Origin: Flavihumibacter stibioxidans
GTDB taxonomy: Bacteria; Bacteroidota; Bacteroidia; Chitinophagales; Chitinophagaceae
DNA length: 64,000 nucleotides
Reading direction: 5' to 3'
Assembly: GCF_014332695.1 (NCBI RefSeq)
Contig: NZ_MBUA01000028.1
Span: 158,200-222,199, forward strand
The position numbers and the translations under genes are program-made. Of the stretch, positions 16,327 to 22,848 are shown one piece after another (within the stretch, counting starts at the first letter, position 1; the number at the start of each line of letters is the position of its first letter). Below the pieces are notes generated by a model. It was not told the DNA's origin, made no database searches, and worked only from the letters and a program-made list of their open reading frames with translations.

Positions 16327-17976
16327 TCATTTCAGGAGTGCTTCGATAGGTTTTCCGACAGTTCCATTGGGCATCTGGATCCGGAGCATGGCCGCTATCG
16401 TTGGTGCGATATCGGTCATATACACTTCGCTATTGGACTTGCCTGGTTTTATGTTCCAGCCATACCAAACCAGCGGGATATGTGCATCGTAAGGATTCCA
16501 CATTCCATGTGTGGTACCGGTAGGTCCGCCATCAATATATTGTGGATACAACACAAACTGTATGTCTCCGCTCCTGTTCGGGTGATAACCGTTTGCGATC
16601 ATCGATTTTAATTTTTCAGGCAAAGTAGTTTCAGCCAGCTCTTCCAGTTCAAATACCCGCGATACTTCCGGTTGCTTTTTCATCATTCTGATGACTGCAT
16701 TTGTAATATCCTCTTTATCCAGTTTCAGGCTGTCTATCAGATTGTGGTTCAGGTGCACCTGGTAGTTAAACATACTGATCACCAGGTCCTCCTGGCCGAA
16801 TTTTTCTTTAAGCTTGCTATTGAGGCTATCCATTACTGCACCATCGTCAAATGTACCCGCAGGAATTTTATTCGCCTTCATAAAACCCGGAATATGTGCC
16901 ACACCATGATCCGCTGAAAGGAAAAGCAGGTATTGTCCCTGTCCAATTTCCTTATCCAGAAAGTTCAGGAAATCCCCCAGGTCCTTGTCAAGCCTGAGGT
17001 AACAGTCTTCCACTTCAATCGAATTCGGTCCAAAAGCATGGCCGATATAGTCGGGTGAAGAAAGACTAACCGTCAACATATCCGTTTCCTTACCTTGCCC
17101 CAGCTCTTCGCCTTTAACTGCGGCTTTAGCCATTTCAAGGGTCATGGTATTACCAAATGGAGTGGAGGCCACAACTCCATAATTTTTCCCGATAAAATTT
17201 TTAAAGTTATACGGATGAGCCAGGGCTGCTGAACCAAAAGGCTTCGCCTCCCAGGTATTTTCACCCTTGCTGCTGTTTATATATGTTTCAACCGGGTACA
17301 AGGTTGACCAGCCGGTTTCGTAATATTTATCGACATGCTTCCCCTGATTGTAACCTGACACCCAGGCCGGAAGGTCATTGCGGTAATAAGTGGAAGTGAT
17401 CCAGTTACCAGACTTGCTATCATACCAGTAAGCCCCGTTGGCTGAATGCCCTGCAGGCAGGATACCGCCGCGATCCTTAATGGCCACGCCGATCACTTTT
17501 GACCTGAAATTGGTCGCCAGGCGGAGTTCATCACCAATAGTGGTGGTATGCATGTTGCGGGGGCTCATCTCACCTGAAGCGGTTGTACTGCCCACCGTTT
17601 TTACTGACTTGTCTTCGGTGCAATACATGACTCTCTGTTCGCGCTGGTCATACCATGCGTTTCCCGTAATACCGGAAATGGCCGGAACCGTACCGGTATA
17701 AATGGTACTGTGTCCGCAGGCTGTAACCGTGGGCGAATAGGGAATAAAAGTGTTTTCATTGGAAAATCCATGACTGAGCAGTCTTCTGAAGCCACCATCG
17801 GGTTTATACCTGTCACTGTATCGATAGAGGAAATCCCACCGCATCTGGTCAACCACCAATCCAACCACTAATTTGGGTTTAACGGTTTCAGCACCGGCTC
17901 CGGTTGATTTCTGCTGGGAAAAAGATACTGATAGTGATGCACTGAAAATCAATATCAAAAGAAAACGTAGGCTCAT
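16327..17976 (-). CDS. pafA: PafA-type secreted alkaline phosphatase
   Basis: A 549-aa exported phosphatase of the alkaline phosphatase superfamily. A Sec signal peptide (SLRFLLILIFSASLSVSFSQ) opens the protein. The metal and nucleophile sites are visible: VVDQMRWD (Asp), PTVTACGHST (nucleophile Thr), DYIGHAFG (Asp/His), LSADHGVAH (Asp-His) and a C-terminal DAHIPLVWYG, with THGMWNP nearby. PafA has a Thr nucleophile and releases phosphate from monoesters extracellularly. The frame extends to 18036, but a TATCTTTG promoter box at 17998-17991 falls inside that extension, so ATG 17976 is chosen. Confidence 0.92.
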   Translation of the reverse strand: MSLRFLLILIFSASLSVSFSQQKSTGAGAETVKPKLVVGLVVDQMRWDFLYRYSDRYKPDGGFRRLLSHGFSNENTFIPYSPTVTACGHSTIYTGTVPAISGITGNAWYDQREQRVMYCTEDKSVKTVGSTTASGEMSPRNMHTTTIGDELRLATNFRSKVIGVAIKDRGGILPAGHSANGAYWYDSKSGNWITSTYYRNDLPAWVSGYNQGKHVDKYYETGWSTLYPVETYINSSKGENTWEAKPFGSAALAHPYNFKNFIGKNYGVVASTPFGNTMTLEMAKAAVKGEELGQGKETDMLTVSLSSPDYIGHAFGPNSIEVEDCYLRLDKDLGDFLNFLDKEIGQGQYLLFLSADHGVAHIPGFMKANKIPAGTFDDGAVMDSLNSKLKEKFGQEDLVISMFNYQVHLNHNLIDSLKLDKEDITNAVIRMMKKQPEVSRVFELEELAETTLPEKLKSMIANGYHPNRSGDIQFVLYPQYIDGGPTGTTHGMWNPYDAHIPLVWYGWNIKPGKSNSEVYMTDIAPTIAAMLRIQMPNGTVGKPIEALLK

Positions 17977-17990
17977 GTATGTCGTTTTTA

Positions 17991-18063
17991 CAAAGATAGC
18001 CTTACCGGCCATAAATAGCCGTCTTAACCATTTCATAATAAAGTCCTAAATAAATTACCTTTG
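17991..18063. promoter_or_regulatory. Divergent -7 boxes for pafA and the alpha-oxoamine synthase gene
   Basis: TATCTTTG on the minus strand (17998-17991) lies 14 bases before the pafA ATG. TACCTTTG on the plus strand (18056-18063) lies 33 bases before the synthase ATG, with TTTC at 18031-18034 about 21 bases upstream as a weak -33 element. Both match TAnnTTTG. They decide the start codons of both genes. Confidence 0.6.
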
Positions 18064-18096
18064 CGACAATTTTTAACCAACAATCACATATTTCAT

Positions 18097-19353
18097 ATGG
18101 CAGATATCTTTGAAAAACTGGTGAAAGATGGCGGTCCTATTGGCCAGCACATGAAGCGCGCGCACGGTTATTTTGCATTTCCAAAACTGGAGGGCGAACT
18201 TGGAAGCCGCATGAATTTCCGGGGTAAGGAAAGAATAGTCTGGAGCCTTAATAACTACCTGGGACTCGCAAACCATCCGGAAACCAGGAAAGCCGATACA
18301 GAAGCCGCTGCACGCTGGGGAATGGGCTACCCGATGGGAGCAAGAATGATGAGTGGCAACAGTGTTTACCACGAGGAACTGGAGAAAGTGCTGAGCAGTT
18401 TCGTAAAAAGAGAAGATGCCATGCTCCTGAATTTCGGCTACCAGGGAATCATGAGTTGTATTGATGCGCTTGTAAACAGGCGTGATATCATCGTTTATGA
18501 TGCCGAATGCCATGCCTGTATCGTTGACGGGATCCGCATGCACCTGGGCTACAGTTACACCTACAAGCATAATGATGTGGAGGATTGTGAAAAACAATTG
18601 CAGCGCGCCGAAAAAATGGCTGAAAAAACGGGTGGCGGCATATTGCTGATTACAGAAGGTGTTTACGGCATGAGCGGTGACCAGGGAAAACTGAAAGAGA
18701 TTGTTGAGCTGAAGAAAAAATACCAGTTCAGGATCCTGATCGATGATGCGCACGGCTTTGGTGCAATGGGCCCAACCGGCGCAGGCACCGATGAAGAACA
18801 GGGTTGCCAGGATGAAATTGACCTGTATTTCTCCACTTTCGTTAAATCAATGGGAAGCATTGGAGCATTCATTGCAGGCCGCAAGGATGTACTGGCTTAC
18901 CTGCGTTATAATACCCGTTCACAGATTTTCGCCAAAAGTCTGCCCATGATAGTGGTTGAAGGCATGTTGAAGCGCATGGAAATGCTGCAAACCATGCCTG
19001 AATTGCGTGAAAAACTCTGGAAAGTAACCAATGCCCTTCAAAACGGATTGCGTTCAAGGGGCTTCGACCTGGGTAAAACGAATACCATGGTTACGCCAGT
19101 ATATATGAAAGGAGATGTACCTGAAGCTACCGCTATGGTACTCGATCTCCGTGAGAATTACAATATCTTCTGCTCTATTGTAGTGTACCCGGTTATACCT
19201 AAGGGACAAATCATTTACCGCCTGATCCCAACCGCAGCTCACACGGAGGAAGATATAGAACTGACCCTGAAAGCGTTCACCGAAACCAAAGCCAAACTGG
19301 ATGCCGGCGCTTACAAGGTGGCAGAAATTCCTGACATGGCAGAATCCATGTAA
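18097..19353 (+). CDS. Alpha-oxoamine synthase family PLP enzyme (KBL / AONS / serine palmitoyltransferase-like)
   Basis: A 418-aa fold-type I PLP enzyme. Family motifs: SLNNYLGLANHPE, ARMMSGNSVYHEELE, the PLP-stacking DAECHACIVDG, the Asp region LIDDAHGFGAMG, and the Schiff-base lysine in FVKSMGSIGAFIAG. The family condenses an acyl-CoA with an amino acid (8-amino-7-oxononanoate, 2-amino-3-ketobutyrate, or 3-ketosphinganine). Bacteroidetes make sphingolipids, so a serine palmitoyltransferase-like role is attractive, but no biotin or sphingolipid genes flank it. The N terminus before residue 45 is longer than in KBL or AONS. It has its own promoter and terminator. Confidence 0.85.
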   Translation: MADIFEKLVKDGGPIGQHMKRAHGYFAFPKLEGELGSRMNFRGKERIVWSLNNYLGLANHPETRKADTEAAARWGMGYPMGARMMSGNSVYHEELEKVLSSFVKREDAMLLNFGYQGIMSCIDALVNRRDIIVYDAECHACIVDGIRMHLGYSYTYKHNDVEDCEKQLQRAEKMAEKTGGGILLITEGVYGMSGDQGKLKEIVELKKKYQFRILIDDAHGFGAMGPTGAGTDEEQGCQDEIDLYFSTFVKSMGSIGAFIAGRKDVLAYLRYNTRSQIFAKSLPMIVVEGMLKRMEMLQTMPELREKLWKVTNALQNGLRSRGFDLGKTNTMVTPVYMKGDVPEATAMVLDLRENYNIFCSIVVYPVIPKGQIIYRLIPTAAHTEEDIELTLKAFTETKAKLDAGAYKVAEIPDMAESM

Positions 19354-19383
19354 AAGTTCGAGGTTTAATAACCTAATCATAAC

Positions 19384-19409
19384 AGCTGTCCTTCGGGACA
19401 GCTTTTTTT
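19384..19409 (+). terminator. Rho-independent terminator of the alpha-oxoamine synthase gene
   Basis: A perfect 8-bp stem AGCTGTCC / GGACAGCT closed by a TTCG tetraloop and followed by seven T; 30 bp after the stop. Confidence 0.95.
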
Positions 19410-19432
19410 ATGCATTTACTTTGAGGAGGGAT

Positions 19433-19460
19433 AAAAAAAAATCCCGCCTTACGGCGGGAT
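19433..19460 (-). terminator. Rho-independent terminator reading on the minus strand
   Basis: ATCCCGCC / GGCGGGAT (8-bp perfect stem, TTAC loop, 19441-19460) precedes nine T on the minus strand (A run 19433-19441). The closest upstream minus-strand gene ends at 19854, so either that transcript has a 3' tail of about 400 bases or another small RNA ends here. The same stem can also be read as a plus-strand hairpin, but without a T run. Confidence 0.75.
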
Positions 19461-19853
19461 GCACTAATCAAATACCATTAACCATTAAACCTTATCCTAT
19501 GAAAATTCAAATATAAGATGTAACTGAGGTAAGATTGGTTGCAGGAGCATACTTTTTTTTGGAGAAATCAACAGTTATTGACTGGAATCAATACGGCCTA
19601 AGTATTTCCCTAAGATTAAGGGGTAAAGAATAGATATTTTGATGACACAAACCTGACAATTCCCTGTGTAGTGTTGTCAGCAGCGACCGGAAAGGATGGG
19701 TACCCCTTAAGTAACCGGGTGTAAGAAACAGGACGGGATAGACATCCCGTCCGAATAATATCCAATATCCTATGAAAAACCTATAGATTAGACGCTTATC
19801 CGTGAGTAAACGTTGCAGCCCTGTTAAAAATTAAGACGATTTTAATCCGGAAA
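19461..19853. other. Gene-free region with duplicated hairpin-plus-micro-ORF pattern
   Basis: No convincing protein gene. The region contains a second hairpin GGACGGGAT / ATCCCGTCC (19731-19752). Each of the two CGGGAT-type hairpins (19441-19460 and 19731-19752) is followed by an A/C-rich stretch ending in TATCCTATGAAA: the first starts a five-codon ORF (MKIQI, 19499-19516) and the second a four-codon ORF (MKNL, 19772-19786). The first copy contains CCATTAACCATTAAACC, resembling the leader just before the small secreted protein at 36022. Function unknown. Confidence 0.55.
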
Positions 19854-20378
19854 CTACCAATTTGACTTGAATCGATGCCTGAATTCAGGGAAAGTGGTGG
19901 TTTTATAGGCCCCCTCACCATAGTACTTTACAATCAGTTCCAGCTCTTTTGGCGAAAGGTAACCGGGAATCGCCTGTGGGGCCTCTCCCGGGCCCGGAAT
20001 GATCACGGTGGTCGGATAAGACAATTGTCCTCCGGTAAAGTACAAGGCGATTTCATTGGTCTTATACCGGGTACTAAAAGCATACTGCCTACCCTGCCAG
20101 GTGAAAGAAGATTTGGATTCCGCGTCCAGTTTCACCGGATAGAACTTTTCATTCAGGTATCGGACAACTTTTGCATTCCTGTAGGTCCTTTTATCCATCA
20201 CTTTACACCAGCCACACCAATCTGTGTACAGATCAATAATGACCGGGCGGGGCGATTGCTGACTCGCAATTTCAGCATCCCGTAGATTCATCCAGCGCAT
20301 ATCCCTGCCTGTAGGTTTCTGCGCATGGAGCAGGAAAGAAAGCGTCATCATTATAGCTGTAAGAATAAACTTATGCAT
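19854..20378 (-). CDS. Secreted thioredoxin-fold protein (thioredoxin_7-like)
   Basis: A 174-aa exported protein: Sec signal peptide of about 19 residues (FILTAIMMTLSFLLHAQ), then a thioredoxin fold with DLYTDWCGWCKVMDKRTY, giving a CGWC redox pair, and YPTTVIIPG with the cis-proline. In the periplasm it would reduce or isomerise disulfides. The insert FTWQGRQYAFSTRY separates the beta strands, as in thioredoxin_7 members. It is divergent from ubiX with a 34-bp gap. Confidence 0.85.
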   Translation of the reverse strand: MHKFILTAIMMTLSFLLHAQKPTGRDMRWMNLRDAEIASQQSPRPVIIDLYTDWCGWCKVMDKRTYRNAKVVRYLNEKFYPVKLDAESKSSFTWQGRQYAFSTRYKTNEIALYFTGGQLSYPTTVIIPGPGEAPQAIPGYLSPKELELIVKYYGEGAYKTTTFPEFRHRFKSNW

Positions 20379-20381
20379 GAT

Positions 20382-20389
20382 TACATTTG
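20382..20389 (+). promoter_or_regulatory. -7 box TACATTTG before ubiX
   Basis: TACATTTG matches TAnnTTTG and sits 23 bases before the ubiX ATG; its upstream half would overlap the first codons of the divergent thioredoxin-fold gene. No clear -33 TTTG is seen. Confidence 0.45.
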
Positions 20390-20412
20390 TTTATTAAAAG
20401 TAACGCTTGAAT

Positions 20413-20976
20413 ATGCAAAGAATTGTTATAGCCATAACCGGGGCCAGCGGATCCATTTATGCCAGGATATTGCTGGACAAACTGGTAAAGCTTAACAAAC
20501 AGTGGGCGGAGTTGTCTGTGGTAATGACCGATAATGCGAAATCTGTATGGCACACAGAGTTGGGAAACCACGATTACAGCAATTACCAGGGCATCCGTTT
20601 TTATGAAAAAAATGACTTTAATGCCCCTTTTGCGTCTGGTTCGGGCCAGTACAATACCATGATCATAATCCCCTGTTCTATGGGTACCATGGGCAGGATC
20701 GCCACAGGAATTTCCAATGACCTGATTACCAGGGCTGCCGATGTCATGCTCAAGGAAAGGGGAAAACTGATCTGCGTTGCCCGTGAAACGCCATACAATC
20801 TTGTTCATATCCGTAATATGGAAACCATTACCCTGGCAGGGGGGATTATCTGCCCGGCCACACCATCCTTTTACAGCAAGCCGGCCACTGTGGAAGCATT
20901 GGCATCCACGGTAGTGGACAGGGTTCTCGACCTGGCCGGTTTTTCAGTAGAGAGTTACAGATGGGGTAAAGAATAG
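20413..20976 (+). CDS. ubiX: UbiX family flavin prenyltransferase
   Basis: A 187-aa protein with the UbiX/Pad1 signature: the N-terminal FMN-binding ITGASGSIYARILL, the central PCSMGTMGRIATG with the catalytic-site serine, and LICVARETPYNLVHIRNM. UbiX prenylates FMN to make the prFMN cofactor used by UbiD-type decarboxylases. In organisms using the futalosine pathway, UbiX/UbiD homologues act in menaquinone synthesis, which would link this gene functionally to mqnB/mqnD at the left edge of the window. An in-frame TTG at 20407 is just two codons longer; ATG 20413 fits the family start. Confidence 0.93.
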   Translation: MQRIVIAITGASGSIYARILLDKLVKLNKQWAELSVVMTDNAKSVWHTELGNHDYSNYQGIRFYEKNDFNAPFASGSGQYNTMIIIPCSMGTMGRIATGISNDLITRAADVMLKERGKLICVARETPYNLVHIRNMETITLAGGIICPATPSFYSKPATVEALASTVVDRVLDLAGFSVESYRWGKE

Positions 20977-21015
20977 CAATGTTTTAAGTAATTTGGTATT
21001 ATAAATACATCGCAA

Positions 21016-22002
21016 TTGTTCAGTTTTGAATATCACTCATATAACTACCGCCAGATCATGAATGAGCTGGCTGAGGCGCTTGGTGTCAGCGTCCGGAATT
21101 GTACCATCCATTATCCTGAAAGTTTTGCGAAGGGTTATTCTATTTGCATTGAACTCCCGAATGGTTTACAGGCGATTGTTTCAGACTATACCCTTAATGA
21201 AAATTATTTCCTGAAAAGAAACAAGAGTCCCGAAGAATATTATGTCCTGCGGTACGAGGAAATCAAAATCGAAGACGAACTCACACTCAGGATTGATGGG
21301 GAAGTACTGTCCACCAGGAACGAACACCACGCAGCCATCTACCTGACCAGCACCCTTTTCGATGTCTCATACCTGGGAAGGAAAGGCAGTGCCTATAAAG
21401 GGATCAATATAATTTTTAATAAAGAATGGTTGGCAGAAAACCTGAAAATCACTGACCCGGAAGAAGTACTGACTGCCTACCTGAACCTAAAAACCAGCAG
21501 TTTTACCATCGAGCCGATAGACAATGAGTACCGGCGATATTTTAACGAGATACTGAATGCCGACCAGGACAGTCCCTTACTGATCGCCACGATACAAAAC
21601 CGCATCCTTCTTCTGATTGAAAGGTTCTTCAGCAGGTTGTATGAAAGAAGCCGATCTGTAATTGCCAACCCCAAAATATCCAAGCACGATGTGCACCAGC
21701 TGATGCATGTGGAGTCCCTGCTTACCCGTGATGTTCATCACCGCCCTCCTACCATTGACCAGCTGGCAATGGAAGCTGCCATGAGCTCCGCGAAACTGAA
21801 GAAACTATTTAAGGAAGTGTACGGCACAAGTATTTATGCATATTACCAGAAGCAACGCATGAACGTTGCCCGTGAAATGTTGCTCAGCGGCGATTTCACC
21901 GTTAAGGAAGTTGGCCTCCAGGTGGGTTATTCAAACCTCAGCAATTTCGCAGCGGCCTTTAAAAAGGAGTTTCACCTGTTGCCCAGCGAAATCAGGGCAT
22001 AA
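21016..22002 (+). CDS. AraC family transcriptional regulator
   Basis: A 328-aa regulator. The C-terminal 100 residues hold the two helix-turn-helix motifs of AraC/XylS proteins: TIDQLAMEAAMSSAKLKKLFKEVYG, then DFTVKEVGLQVGYSNLSNFAAAFKKEF. The first 200 residues form an unassigned sensory domain. No upstream ATG exists; the frame opens after a stop at 20986, so I use TTG 21016. ATG 21058 would delete 14 residues. It follows ubiX by 40 bp but probably has a separate role. The stop codon abuts the minus-strand terminator of lolA. Confidence 0.88.
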   Translation: MFSFEYHSYNYRQIMNELAEALGVSVRNCTIHYPESFAKGYSICIELPNGLQAIVSDYTLNENYFLKRNKSPEEYYVLRYEEIKIEDELTLRIDGEVLSTRNEHHAAIYLTSTLFDVSYLGRKGSAYKGINIIFNKEWLAENLKITDPEEVLTAYLNLKTSSFTIEPIDNEYRRYFNEILNADQDSPLLIATIQNRILLLIERFFSRLYERSRSVIANPKISKHDVHQLMHVESLLTRDVHHRPPTIDQLAMEAAMSSAKLKKLFKEVYGTSIYAYYQKQRMNVAREMLLSGDFTVKEVGLQVGYSNLSNFAAAFKKEFHLLPSEIRA

Positions 22003-22024
22003 AAAAGCCCGCATTGCTGCGGGC
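22003..22024 (-). terminator. Rho-independent terminator of lolA
   Basis: On the minus strand the perfect stem GCCCGCA / TGCGGGC (22024-22018 with 22013-22007, GCAA loop) is followed by six T. It lies 25 bp beyond the lolA stop and touches the stop codon of the converging AraC gene. Confidence 0.9.
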
Positions 22025-22048
22025 CCATAATTTATTCAGTGCTGACTT

Positions 22049-22699
22049 TTACCGGAGGTCAATTTCTTCCACACCCGGATATTTTTTCTTGTCGAAAACA
22101 AACTGATCATCTCCAATTGCAGCTTTCCCATTGAAGGTATTTATCGTATAGGTGTAAACGTTACCGTTCTTCTCCAACACTTTTGTACTATAAACGGATT
22201 TAGCCGCTTTATCTACATACACATATACTTTATGGAAAGCTTTTGACTTGTCTTTGGGAGTCAATTCAATTTCCTGGATAGCTTTTCCTGCAATCTTTTT
22301 CTCCCCATTTAATTTGTACAGGAAATCCTTGTCATAAAAGTTGGAGAAAAGTTTCTGTGGGGTCAGGGCATTCTGGCCTTCCATCCTGGTAATTGTTACT
22401 TCATTGGCAGCCTTGTCATATGTCCAGATATTACTCCCATCACTGTAAATTTCCTGGCCGGTAATATTCACCCGGTATTTACTCCCCTTCATGAATACAA
22501 CCCCTTTTTTAACGCCCTGCACCTTGCCTTTGCCATCTTCCACCTGCAAGGTAAAGTTTGATTGAACAGCCTTGAAAGTCTTGAATTTGGCACTAACCCC
22601 ATCCAGCACCTGCTTTGCAGCAGGGTCGGACTGTGCCCAGCCAGTATTTGCCGTAAAAAAGCCAATAACCAATGCAGAGATCGCTAAAATTTTATTCAT
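22049..22699 (-). CDS. lolA: LolA-like outer-membrane lipoprotein carrier protein
   Basis: A 216-aa periplasmic chaperone that shuttles lipoproteins to the outer membrane. There is a Sec signal peptide (ALVIGFFTANTGWAQ), then the LolA half-barrel with FKTFKAVQSNFTLQV, GVVFMKGSKYRVNI and DGSNIWTYDKAANEVTI. The KYRV ... IWTYD spacing is characteristic. Bacteroidetes have LolA but use divergent Lol partners. The gene precedes ftsK on the same strand in reverse order; the 149-bp gap holds a TATCTTCG sequence, close to the -7 box, so it may have its own promoter. It is followed by a strong terminator. Confidence 0.88.
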   Translation of the reverse strand: MNKILAISALVIGFFTANTGWAQSDPAAKQVLDGVSAKFKTFKAVQSNFTLQVEDGKGKVQGVKKGVVFMKGSKYRVNITGQEIYSDGSNIWTYDKAANEVTITRMEGQNALTPQKLFSNFYDKDFLYKLNGEKKIAGKAIQEIELTPKDKSKAFHKVYVYVDKAAKSVYSTKVLEKNGNVYTYTINTFNGKAAIGDDQFVFDKKKYPGVEEIDLR

Positions 22700-22848
22700 A
22701 CGATTTTTTTAAAGAAGGTGCGAAGATACCATTTAGATGTTTTCTTTGGACCGGCGGTTGTATCGATGGATTAACGGGTATAGACGGTTTAAGTCCCTTT
22801 TAACAGTTTCGCACCGGTGGGTTAAAGTCCGGGAGGGCAAAACAATCA

